Assembly (NCBI GenBank): GCA_005239615.1
Contig: SBBR01000060.1
Coordinates: 1 to 33,238, forward strand
Direction of reading: 5' to 3'
DNA from: an archaeon
GTDB lineage: Archaea; Iainarchaeota; Iainarchaeia; Iainarchaeales; Iainarchaeaceae
Length of the DNA stretch: 33,238 bases
The notes below the pieces were generated by a model, which was not told the DNA's origin, made no database searches, and saw only the letters and a program-made list of their open reading frames with translations. The position numbers and the translations under genes were made by a program. This document shows positions 7,855-15,625 of this stretch, one piece after another; the first letter of the stretch is position 1, and the number at the start of each line of letters is the position of its first letter.

Positions 7855-9285
7855 TCACCCACCCTCTGTTTTGAAGTTATCTAGGAGAGCCCTTGCCTTG
7901 TTCTCGGTCTCGAGGAACTCCTTTTCCGGCACACTGTCATACACTATTCCCGCGCCTGTCTGTATGAAGGCTGTATTGCCGTTGGCAAAAAGCGACCTTA
8001 TCCCTATTGCGAAGTCCGCATTGCCGTTTGCCGAGAAGTATCCCACTGCACCGGCATACGGGCCGCGCCTCGTATTTTCGAGCGAATCTATGATGTCGAT
8101 TGCCCGGATTTTCGGCGCACCTGAGACAGTGCCAGCGGGAAAAATCGCGTTGAAGACGTCGAACGCATCCCTATCCACGCGCATTTTCCCAGTAACGAGC
8201 GAGGCGATGTGCTGCACGTGCGAGTACTTGTGCACCGCCATGAACTCCGGGACACTCACACTGCCCGAAACCGCGACCTTCCCAACGTCGTTTCGTGTGA
8301 GGTCCACAAGCATCAGGTGCTCCGCGCGCTCTTTCTTGTCCGCGAGAAGCTCCCCCTCCAGCGCGGCATCCTCCTGCTCTGTTTTGCCGCGCGGCCGCGT
8401 GCCTGCAAGCGTCGCGTAGCTCGAAATTTCATCTCCCTCGACCTTAAAGAGGTTCTCGGGACTCGAGCCGATTATTTGCCGCGCCCCGAATTTCATCGAA
8501 TACATATATGGCGATGGATTGCTTTGTTTCAGCCTATCGTAGAAATTGTGCAGCGCGCCTTCAAAATATAGCATGTAGCGCTTCGAGAGGACGGCTTGGA
8601 AAATGTCCCCTGCACGGATGTGCTCTTTCGCTGTTTCTACCTTTGAGCAGAACTCCTGTTCTGTATCTGAGACTGAGATGTTTTTTATGATGAGCTTGCC
8701 GCCCCCATTTTTCCCGCCACCGTGTAGGCTCTCCACAAAACAGCCATTGCCCTCGGTGCTGTCCCTGACGGACTTTTTTATTTCCGACAGGCGGTTCTCT
8801 TTTCCATAAAGGTAGGCAGCCTTTCCGGTGGCGTGGTCGAATGCTATAACATCATCGAACAGCCCGAACTCGAAATCCGGGAATCCTGTTTCGTCTTTGG
8901 GGTGTGCAGCGAATTTTTCCACGCAGCGCACATAATCAAATGAGAAGTAGCCTACTGCACCGCCCACAAAACCAGCCACGTTATGGCCTTGGCCGGCAGC
9001 GCCGCGCCCTGTTGGCACTAGTTTCTTGAGCTCCTCAATAGGTCTCTCCGCCTCAACCTCCTCGCCGTCAATGTCTACGACGCCCTCACGCAGTGTTATT
9101 ATTTTCTGTGGGGAAAAGCCGACGAATGAGTAGCGCGCATTCTTTTCCGCGCTGCCGCTGCTCTCAAGCAGGAAAGCATTTTCGGAGTTTTCGCAGAGCG
9201 CCGAGTATAGATGCTCCGGCCCGATTACAAGACCTAGTGGCACGGAATGCACCTGCGGCCCCACTGCCCTGCTTTTTTTTGCCAT
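7855..9285 (-). CDS. trpE: Anthranilate synthase component I
   Basis: Makes anthranilate from chorismate with TrpG ammonia, the first committed tryptophan step. About 476 residues. The N-terminal part has the LLESSGSAEKNARYSFVG region, whose LLES element belongs to the tryptophan feedback site in this family. The C-terminal chorismate domain shows FQAVLSKRY, NPSPYMYSMKFG, GSSPENLFKVEG, LAGTRPRG, VDLTRNDVGKV, FPAGTVSGAPKIRA, RRGPYAGAVGYFS and QTGAGIVYDS. The ATG at 9285 follows a GGTGGGG ribosome site. A longer TTG-start version from 9324 lacks family support. First gene of the trp operon, divergent from an ACT-domain regulator. Confidence 0.95.
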   Translation of the reverse strand: MAKKSRAVGPQVHSVPLGLVIGPEHLYSALCENSENAFLLESSGSAEKNARYSFVGFSPQKIITLREGVVDIDGEEVEAERPIEELKKLVPTGRGAAGQGHNVAGFVGGAVGYFSFDYVRCVEKFAAHPKDETGFPDFEFGLFDDVIAFDHATGKAAYLYGKENRLSEIKKSVRDSTEGNGCFVESLHGGGKNGGGKLIIKNISVSDTEQEFCSKVETAKEHIRAGDIFQAVLSKRYMLYFEGALHNFYDRLKQSNPSPYMYSMKFGARQIIGSSPENLFKVEGDEISSYATLAGTRPRGKTEQEDAALEGELLADKKERAEHLMLVDLTRNDVGKVAVSGSVSVPEFMAVHKYSHVQHIASLVTGKMRVDRDAFDVFNAIFPAGTVSGAPKIRAIDIIDSLENTRRGPYAGAVGYFSANGNADFAIGIRSLFANGNTAFIQTGAGIVYDSVPEKEFLETENKARALLDNFKTEGG

Positions 9286-9378
9286 TGATACCCCACCATA
9301 AACGACTGCCAAGGGCTTTGCCAACCAAGAAAACGCCCAACCAAGGGCTATAACGGATTACCAATATGCAACAGCGAA

Positions 9379-9404
9379 CATATTTAAGCCTTTATGTACA
9401 TAAA
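9379..9404. promoter_or_regulatory. Shared trpE / regulator promoter with TGTACA palindrome
   Basis: A near-symmetric TATA element ATATTTAA lies at 9380-9387. Read forward it is about 27 bases before the ATG at 9413, and read backward it could start trpE mRNA near 9357. Next to it, 9391-9404 is the perfect palindrome TTTATGTACATAAA, centred on TGTACA. That is the core of the TRP box bound by TrpY in Methanothermobacter. The palindrome sits between TATA and start on the regulator side, where bound protein would block initiation. In the trpE leader, CCAAGGGCT occurs at 9309-9317 and 9341-9349, and CCAACCAA at 9321-9328 and 9337-9344. Confidence 0.6.
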
Positions 9405-9412
9405 TAGGCATT

Positions 9413-9913
9413 ATGCTTTCTGTGCTGGAAAGGCTCTTCGGCCACGCGCGCGGCAGGAGGGTGGTTGCGACAGAGTTCCTCCGCCTTGGACTCAAGGTGG
9501 ACAGCAAGGGCAAAATCTATGCCGGGAGGATAGAGCTCCCCCCTGCAAAAATCGCCCGCGCACTGGGGGTCGACAGGCGCGTGGTTATTGAGACCGCGAA
9601 GGCCATCGGGAACAACGAGAGTTTGCTCCAGATCTTCTACAGGCTCGAGCCTCGCGCGTTCATGGGCAATGCGGCACGCGAGTTGGGCTTTGATACCATC
9701 GAGCTGCGCGGCGACCCGAAGAAGAAAGGCATTGTCGCTGCGGTCACGAAAATAATTTCCGACGACGGCATTGTGATAAGGCAAATAATCAGCGACGACC
9801 CGGAAATCTACCCAGACCCTGTGCTCACGATAATCATAAACGGGAAGCTGAAGCCTGCGACGATTGCGAGGCTGAAGGCGCTGGAGTTCGCGGAGAGCAT
9901 AACGGTGAAGTGA
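9413..9913 (+). CDS. ACT-domain amino-acid regulator, COG2150 type; likely trp regulator
   Basis: 166 residues. The N-terminal half carries a DNA-binding-like segment with ELPPAKIARALGVDRRVVIET, the hallmark of archaeal COG2150 regulators. The C-terminal half is an ACT-like ligand domain (KKGIVAAVTKIISDDGIVIRQI and DPVLTIIINGKL). It is transcribed divergently from trpEGDCBA, with a TGTACA palindrome between the two. The layout matches trpY and the trp operon of Methanothermobacter. A role as tryptophan-responsive repressor that also controls itself is inferred from position and site. Expression is probably leaderless. Confidence 0.8.
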   Translation: MLSVLERLFGHARGRRVVATEFLRLGLKVDSKGKIYAGRIELPPAKIARALGVDRRVVIETAKAIGNNESLLQIFYRLEPRAFMGNAARELGFDTIELRGDPKKKGIVAAVTKIISDDGIVIRQIISDDPEIYPDPVLTIIINGKLKPATIARLKALEFAESITVK

Positions 9914-9935
9914 GTGGCAAGTTTCATGCGCTGTA

Positions 9936-10577
9936 TCAAAACTTGAAATTCAGGAGGGGGAAGGTCTTCTGCGCATCCTTCTCGCTTATGAGAAAAATCG
10001 TGTCGGTCCACGAGCTGATGCACTCATAGATGTTCACGCCGTTCTCGCAGAGTAGGGCTGTGAGGAAGTTGAGAAAGCCCGGCACCTCCTCAATCTTTTC
10101 AGAGGTTTTGTGCGTAATCTGCACGAGGCCCTTTCTTGCCCGAAGGATGTACCCGGAAAAGCTGTCCTCCACCTCTTTTGCAAAGTCATCATCCAGCACG
10201 AGCGTGATTGTTTTCGTGCCCTGGAAGAGGTGAAATGTGTCGCCCTTTGACTTTACAGACTTCGCAAAATCCAGAATCTTTTCCCACACAAGGCTGTCGT
10301 CTTCGAGGATGAAGACCGAGACGCGGTTGCGCATCTCGAATTTTCCCCCTTTCACAAGCTTTACTATTTTCGACTCGAGTTCCGGCGGTGGCCGGGATTT
10401 TTCGGAGAATCTCCTGCACGCGACCATTATGGCATCAAAGGATGATTTCCCCCCGATTTTGAGTTCTAGCGAGATTTTGCGCGCGAGCGCGGAGTAATTT
10501 ATCAGGCCTGCCTTTAGGCACTGCTTTATCCCCGGATGGTTCTCCAGGTACTCGAAAACGAGCTTTGCGGTCTTCAT
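9936..10577 (-). CDS. HTH-ACT domain regulatory protein, candidate arginine or amino-acid regulator
   Basis: About 213 residues. The N-terminal region YLENHPGIKQCLKAGLINYS continues into ALARKIS, a winged-helix-like start seen in archaeal ACT proteins of unknown role. Two ACT-like halves follow: one around SVFILEDDSLVWEKI to TITLVLDDDF, and one around EEVPGFLNFLTALLCENGVN and IYECISSWTDTIFLISEKDA. The ATG at 10577 is preferred over a TTG six bases upstream, because a TATA-like TTTTTAAT at 10599-10606 is correctly spaced. It is divergent from argGFH and ends 22 bases from the other ACT regulator. The ligand is unknown. Arginine is a guess from the neighbourhood. Confidence 0.75.
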   Translation of the reverse strand: MKTAKLVFEYLENHPGIKQCLKAGLINYSALARKISLELKIGGKSSFDAIMVACRRFSEKSRPPPELESKIVKLVKGGKFEMRNRVSVFILEDDSLVWEKILDFAKSVKSKGDTFHLFQGTKTITLVLDDDFAKEVEDSFSGYILRARKGLVQITHKTSEKIEEVPGFLNFLTALLCENGVNIYECISSWTDTIFLISEKDAQKTFPLLNFKF

Positions 10578-10598
10578 GGACAATTAATGGGGCAAAAC

Positions 10599-10664
10599 AA
10601 TTAAAAATGTTCAATATTGGACATTCTTTGTCAAATTTGTCTGTTTTGGGACAGAGCCTATAAG
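10599..10664. promoter_or_regulatory. Divergent regulator/argG promoters with two 16-bp operators
   Basis: Two inverted repeats share TGTYC/RGACA-like ends: 10608-10623 TGTTCAATATTGGACA (nearly perfect) and 10638-10653 TGTCTGTTTTGGGACA. Their centres are 30 bp apart, about three helical turns. The left one lies directly upstream of the reverse TATA (10599-10606) and the right one directly upstream of the forward TATA (TATAAG, 10659-10664). Each TATA is about 25-28 bases from its start codon (10577 and 10690). Confidence 0.6.
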
Positions 10665-10689
10665 TAGGTTGGCAGCGCCATTGCTGTGA

Positions 10690-11922
10690 GTGGTTTTTGT
10701 GGCGACAAGGGAAAAGGTCGCGCTGGCGTACAGCGGCGGCCTTGACACTTCGGTGATTCTCAAGTGGCTGTGCAATGAAGGCTATGAGGTTGCGGCATAC
10801 ATCGCAGACGTGGGGCAGGACGAGGATTTTGCCGCGGCAAAAAAGAAGGCGCTGCTGCTCGGGGCCTGCAAGGCACACGTTGATGACCTGCGCGAGGAAT
10901 TCGTGAAGAATTATGTTTTCAGGGCAATGAAGGCCAACTGCACCTATGAAGGCAGCTACCTTCTCGGGACTTCGCTTGCGCGCCCCGTGATTGCAAAAGG
11001 CCAAGTCGCTTTTGCGAAAAAGAACGGGTGCGGCATCCTCGCTCACGGGGCCACTGGAAAGGGCAACGACCAGGTGAGGTTCGAACTCGCATACCACTCC
11101 CTCATGCCGGGCGTGAAAATACTGAGCCCGTGGAAGGAGAAGAAGTTTCTGGAGCGGTTCGGCGGAAGAGGGGACATGATAAAGTATGCCGCGCAAAACG
11201 ACATCCCTGTGCAGGCTACCGCCCAAAAGCCATACAGCATAGACGAGAACCTGATGCACACGAGCTACGAATCCGGGATTCTCGAAGACCCTGCAACAGC
11301 CCCGCAGGACGATATGTTCGTGAAAACGAAAAGCCCCCGGCAGGCCCCTGATAAGGAGACCAAAATAGCGATTGACTTCGAGGCAGGGGCCCCTGTGCGT
11401 GTCACCAATGCAGAAAACGGAAAAAAGACATCCGGCGCGCTGGAGGTATTCGGCTACCTGAACAAAATCGGCGGCGAGAACGGCATAGGCAGGGTTGACA
11501 TGGTTGAGAACCGGTATGTCGGCATAAAGTCACGCGGCGTGTACGAAACCCCTGCAGGAACGATACTCTGGAAGGCACACCGGGACATCGAGGGCCTGAC
11601 GCTCGACAGGGAGGTCTGCCACCTCAAGGACATGCTCATGCCGAAAATCTCGGAGCTTATATACAACGGATTCTGGTTCTCGCCGGAGATGGAATTCCTG
11701 ATGTGCACAGTCGAGCAGAGCCAGCAAAATGTTTGCGGAACGGTGTTCATGAGCCTCTACAAGGGAAATGCAATCATCACGGGAAGGGAATCGAAAAATT
11801 CGTTATACGACAAGGACCTCTCATCGATGGACAAGGCAGGCGGGTTCGACCAGTCAGACTCGAAGGGGTTCATAAAAATAAATTCGATACGGCTCCAAGC
11901 TGCCTGCAGGACGGGTTTTTGA
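10690..11922 (+). CDS. argG: Argininosuccinate synthase
   Basis: ATP-dependent joining of citrulline and aspartate. 410 residues, normal length. VALAYSGGLDTSVILKWL is the N-type ATP pyrophosphatase loop. YLLGTSLARPVIAKGQV, HGATGKGNDQVRFELAY, and KPYSIDENLMHTSYESGILE follow as in the family. The GTG at 10690 is about 28 bases below the TATA centre and fits a leaderless mRNA. A GTG at 10699 is also possible. First gene of argGFH. Its stop overlaps the argF start as TGATG. Confidence 0.96.
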   Translation: MVFVATREKVALAYSGGLDTSVILKWLCNEGYEVAAYIADVGQDEDFAAAKKKALLLGACKAHVDDLREEFVKNYVFRAMKANCTYEGSYLLGTSLARPVIAKGQVAFAKKNGCGILAHGATGKGNDQVRFELAYHSLMPGVKILSPWKEKKFLERFGGRGDMIKYAAQNDIPVQATAQKPYSIDENLMHTSYESGILEDPATAPQDDMFVKTKSPRQAPDKETKIAIDFEAGAPVRVTNAENGKKTSGALEVFGYLNKIGGENGIGRVDMVENRYVGIKSRGVYETPAGTILWKAHRDIEGLTLDREVCHLKDMLMPKISELIYNGFWFSPEMEFLMCTVEQSQQNVCGTVFMSLYKGNAIITGRESKNSLYDKDLSSMDKAGGFDQSDSKGFIKINSIRLQAACRTGF

Positions 11923-12842
11923 TGAAAAACGATGTATTGTCACTTGAAGGCTTTACCATGGAAAAAATAGAAGGGCTAATCGGCGTTGCACAGGACATAA
12001 AGAAGGACCCGAAGGCATACGCCTGGGATCTGGAGGGCAAAACACTTCTCTCCATATTCGAGAAGCCCTCGCTTCGCACGCGCATTTCCTTCGAGCTTGC
12101 GATGAAGCAGCTAGGCGGCCACACGATAACTATTGATTCCCAGTCAACCCCTATGGGAAAAAAGGAATCGATTGAGGACACGGCAAAGGTTGCGAGCAGG
12201 TACGCTGACATAATCATGGCGCGCATGTACAGCCACGCTGACCTTATAAAGCTTGCCCAAAACGCGAGCGTGCCGGTGATAAACGGGCTCACAAACAAGT
12301 TCCATCCGTGCCAGATACTCTCAGACCTTCTCACTATAAAGGAGAAGAAAGGCAAGTTCGAAGGGCTAAAGCTCGCGTACTTTGGCGATGCGGACAACAA
12401 CGTAACGCACTGCCTGCTGCTCGGCTGCGCCATAATGGGAATCAATATCCATGTGGCGTGCCCGAAGGGATACTGGCCGCAAGTGGATGTGCTGCAAAAG
12501 GCCATCGCGCTCGCCAGCGGCTCGGAAGTTGTGGTCGGGGAGTGCCCTGAAAATGCCGCAAGGAAGGCAGACATAATCTACACCGACAGCTGGATGAGCT
12601 ACCACATAAAGGAAGAGGAAAAGCCCAGAAGAATCAGGGACCTGATGCCGTTCCAGGTCACCAGCCGGCTCATGAAAGCTGCAAACAAAGGCGCCATGTT
12701 CATGAACTGCCTGCCCGCGCAGAGGGGCATGGAGCAGAGCGCCGAGGTGATTGATGGGCCACAGAGCATAGTGTTCGACCAGGCCGAGAACCGGCTGCAC
12801 ATGCAAAAAGCAATACTCCTATACTCTGAGGGGATTGCATGA
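11922..12842 (+). CDS. argF: Ornithine carbamoyltransferase-family protein
   Basis: Expected to make citrulline from ornithine and carbamoyl phosphate. 306 residues. The carbamoyl-phosphate loop is FEKPSLRTRISFE (family FxKxSTRTR, so Thr to Leu), then NGLTNKFHPCQILSDLLT. Two ligand motifs differ from typical OTCases: the ornithine SMG loop is DSWMSYH, and the HCLP motif is MNCLPAQRGME. The tail DQAENRLHMQKAILL is typical. Being between argG and argH supports a citrulline-forming role. These changes may mark a subfamily or an altered substrate. The start at 11922 is set by the TGATG overlap with argG. The frame is open further upstream, but only inside argG. Confidence 0.9.
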   Translation: MKNDVLSLEGFTMEKIEGLIGVAQDIKKDPKAYAWDLEGKTLLSIFEKPSLRTRISFELAMKQLGGHTITIDSQSTPMGKKESIEDTAKVASRYADIIMARMYSHADLIKLAQNASVPVINGLTNKFHPCQILSDLLTIKEKKGKFEGLKLAYFGDADNNVTHCLLLGCAIMGINIHVACPKGYWPQVDVLQKAIALASGSEVVVGECPENAARKADIIYTDSWMSYHIKEEEKPRRIRDLMPFQVTSRLMKAANKGAMFMNCLPAQRGMEQSAEVIDGPQSIVFDQAENRLHMQKAILLYSEGIA

Positions 12843-14017
12843 AACTCTGGCAATCGGAAAACAGCATGGACAAGGACATCGAAGAGTATACTGTCGGGAA
12901 CGATTGCCTCTGCGACCAGAGCCTTGTGGAATATGACTGCATCGCATCAATTGCACATGCAGGGCTGCTGCTCAAAATGAAAATAATTACTCTACTGGAG
13001 CACAAGCGGCTCGTTTCCGGGCTGAATGAAATAATCCGCCTCAATGCCGCAGGCAAGTTCAAAATAACCCGGAAAGACGAGGACGTTCACACGAAAATAG
13101 AGAATTGGCTGACAAAAAATCACGGCACGGCGGGCAAGAAGATACATACGCTGCGCTCAAGAAACGACCAGGTCCTAACGGCCCTCCGGCTTTACTCGAA
13201 GGACGGACTTGCGCAGGTCAAGGAACAGGCCCATGACCTGATTGAGACTCTTGGAAAATTCGCCAAAAAAACAAAAGGCATCGCAATGCCGGGCTATACG
13301 CACATGCAGCGCGCGATGCCATCCAGCATTGCGCTATGGGCGGGGGCATTCGAGGAATCCCTCAAGGCCGACATTGAAATCCTTGAAATGGCAATTTGGG
13401 CAAACGACGAGAATCCCCTGGGAAGCGGGGCAGGGTATGGCCTTCCAGTGAAAATAGACAAGAGCGTTACCACAAAAGGGCTGGGTTTCTCACGGCACTT
13501 TTCCAACCCGTTGTATGTGCAGAACACCCGACAGAAAGTGGAACTGGCCACGCTCTTCTCGCTGCTGCAGGTGATGCTCACCCTAAACAAGCTCGCAAGC
13601 GATTTGATGCTCTTCACAACAAAGGAGTTCGGGTTTTTTTCGCTCCCGAAATCCATGTGCACGGGAAGCAGCATCATGCCGCAGAAAAGGAACTATGACG
13701 CACTCGAAATCCTGCGCGGCAATCTCGGAGCCGTTTCCGGGAATTTTTATGCCGTGCTCGCATGCGCCTCAAATCTCCCTTCAGGTTACAACAGGGACGC
13801 TCAGCTTGGCAAGGCAAGGCTCATGGAGAGCCTTGATATCGCCCTCAAATCTCTCAAAATCGCGCGGAAAATAATAATGAACATTGAAGTGAACAGGGCA
13901 GCCCTCAAGGCCGCCAACAGCGAAGGGCTCTATGCCGCGCAAAGGGCGATAAAAATGAGCCTCGAAGGCGTCCCGTTCCGGGATGCTTACAAAATAGTCT
14001 CAAAAAGCTGCCAATAA
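12839..14017 (+). CDS. argH: Argininosuccinate lyase, short form
   Basis: Splits argininosuccinate into arginine and fumarate. 392 residues against roughly 450-500 in most homologues, so the C-terminal domain is shortened. Catalytic regions are present: KDEDVHTKIENWLT, LRSRNDQVLTALRLY, MPGYTHMQRAMPSS, NPLGSGAGYG, and the signature TGSSIMPQKRNYDALEILRG. The ATG overlaps the argF stop by four bases. Last gene of the arg operon. No other arginine genes are in the window. Confidence 0.94.
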   Translation: MKLWQSENSMDKDIEEYTVGNDCLCDQSLVEYDCIASIAHAGLLLKMKIITLLEHKRLVSGLNEIIRLNAAGKFKITRKDEDVHTKIENWLTKNHGTAGKKIHTLRSRNDQVLTALRLYSKDGLAQVKEQAHDLIETLGKFAKKTKGIAMPGYTHMQRAMPSSIALWAGAFEESLKADIEILEMAIWANDENPLGSGAGYGLPVKIDKSVTTKGLGFSRHFSNPLYVQNTRQKVELATLFSLLQVMLTLNKLASDLMLFTTKEFGFFSLPKSMCTGSSIMPQKRNYDALEILRGNLGAVSGNFYAVLACASNLPSGYNRDAQLGKARLMESLDIALKSLKIARKIIMNIEVNRAALKAANSEGLYAAQRAIKMSLEGVPFRDAYKIVSKSCQ

Positions 14018-14055
14018 GCCAGAACGTTGCCCGACGATGCCCTTCTGGCGATACC

Positions 14056-14063
14056 TTAAAAAA
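14056..14063 (+). promoter_or_regulatory. TATA box of AMP phosphorylase gene
   Basis: TTAAAAAA inside CCTTAAAAAAAGG, centred about 36 bases before the ATG at 14096. This predicts a short leader of about 10 bases. Confidence 0.4.
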
Positions 14064-14095
14064 AGGCGCAACGGTATTGTTTACAGGTTTCCGAA

Positions 14096-15625
14096 ATGCA
14101 GAACGGCAACGGCTTTTCGCAGAGGATGAGGGCGAGGGTCTTAGACATCACCACGGGAAAGATGGTGGCGGTGCTCAACAATAAGGACGCGAGGGAGCTC
14201 GGCCTCCAGCCAATGGAAAGGGTTGAAATCATCAACACGAGAAACCACAAGTCAGTTAATGTGGTTGTGGACGTCACCGACTCAATGGTTAGGGAGGACG
14301 AGGTCGGGGTTTTCAGGGAAATGAAGGCAGCCCTCGGAGTGAAGGCAGGCAGCATCCTGGATGTCAGGCCTTCGAAAAAGCCCAAGAGCGTGGAATTCAT
14401 CAAGAAGAAGCTCGATGGGACAAAGCTGTCGGACGGGGAGATGAGGGAGATAGTGGAGGATATTGCCTCCAACAAGCTCTCGGAGATTGAAGCGACTGCT
14501 TTTGTGTCAGCTGTCTACGTGCATGGGTTCGACCTGGATGAAACCGTAGCCATGACAAAGGCGCTGATTGCGAACGGCAAAACACTCCAGTTCGGAAACA
14601 GGATGGTGCTGGACAAGCACTCGATAGGGGGGGTCAACGGAAGGACTACAATGATAGTGGTCCCAATAATCGCCGCTGCCGGTTTTGCCATACCCAAGAC
14701 GTCCTCACGCTCAATCACATCCTCATCCGGCACAGCAGACGCCATGGAAGTGCTCGCGAACGTATCGCTCTCCCTCAGAGACATCAAGAGGATTGTGGAA
14801 AAGACCAACGGCTGCATAGCGTGGGGAGGCGCTGTCGAGCTCGCCCCTGCTGATGACAAGATAATCAAGATAGAGTATCCGCTCTCGCTCGACCCGGAGG
14901 GGCAGGTAATTGCGAGTGTGATGGCAAAGAAAGCCAGCGTGGGGGCGAAATTCCTGGTAATTGACCTTCCGGTGGGGCCTTACGCGAAAATCAAGACCAA
15001 GGACAAGGCAGAGCAGATGGCACTGCGCTTTATAGAGGTCGGGAGGAAACTTGGCATCAAGGCCGAGGTCCTGCTCACGAATGGATATGAACCCATGGGC
15101 AGCGCATTCGGCCCCAGCCTCGAGGCGAAGCACGCCATGATGGTGCTTGAGGGCAAGGTGTATGACAATCTCGCCGAGAAGGCAATGGAGCTGGCGGGGG
15201 CGCTGCTTGACCTCGTTGGAAATACCGTGCCAGGAAAAGGTAAGGAAAAGGCGCTCGGAATCTTGAGGTCTGGGAAAGCCCTGAAAAAGATGCAGGAAAT
15301 AATCAGGGCACAGGGAGGAAAGATAACTTCGTCCCAGCAAATAAAGGAGGCGCCTTACAAGATACAAGTGCTCTCGCAGCACGACGGTGTGATAAACCTT
15401 ATCAACGTCTCGCTGCTGAACAGGATTGCGAGGATAGCCGGCGCGCCGGCGGACCAGAAGGCAGGCGTGAGGCTGCTCGTCTCGCAGGGGGACAAGGTCA
15501 GGAAGAACCAGGGCCTTTTCGAGATACATGCTGAGGATGAGCGAAAGCTCAGCACAAGCCACGAGTTCGCGCTTAGAAACGAGCCTGTAGAGCTCGAGAA
15601 AGTTGTCATCGGGAAATTCGAGTGA
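14096..15625 (+). CDS. deoA: AMP phosphorylase (archaeal DeoA-like)
   Basis: Phosphorolysis of AMP (and CMP/UMP in characterised archaeal enzymes) to ribose-1,5-bisphosphate and free base, feeding the archaeal type III RuBisCO pathway. 509 residues, close to the about 503 of Thermococcus AMP phosphorylase and longer than bacterial thymidine phosphorylase. The archaeal N-terminal domain (about residues 1-85) is present. The phosphate/nucleoside site reads DKHSIGGVNGRTTMIVVPII with IPKTSSRSITSSSGTADAME, where most homologues have GGVPGNRTT. No e2b2 isomerase or RuBisCO gene is in the window. The 3' end overlaps convergent ksgA by 20 bases. Confidence 0.93.
   Translation: MQNGNGFSQRMRARVLDITTGKMVAVLNNKDARELGLQPMERVEIINTRNHKSVNVVVDVTDSMVREDEVGVFREMKAALGVKAGSILDVRPSKKPKSVEFIKKKLDGTKLSDGEMREIVEDIASNKLSEIEATAFVSAVYVHGFDLDETVAMTKALIANGKTLQFGNRMVLDKHSIGGVNGRTTMIVVPIIAAAGFAIPKTSSRSITSSSGTADAMEVLANVSLSLRDIKRIVEKTNGCIAWGGAVELAPADDKIIKIEYPLSLDPEGQVIASVMAKKASVGAKFLVIDLPVGPYAKIKTKDKAEQMALRFIEVGRKLGIKAEVLLTNGYEPMGSAFGPSLEAKHAMMVLEGKVYDNLAEKAMELAGALLDLVGNTVPGKGKEKALGILRSGKALKKMQEIIRAQGGKITSSQQIKEAPYKIQVLSQHDGVINLINVSLLNRIARIAGAPADQKAGVRLLVSQGDKVRKNQGLFEIHAEDERKLSTSHEFALRNEPVELEKVVIGKFE

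Noticed and set aside
10435..11259. Reverse open frame of 274 codons
   Set aside because: Antisense to argG and across the arg divergent promoter.
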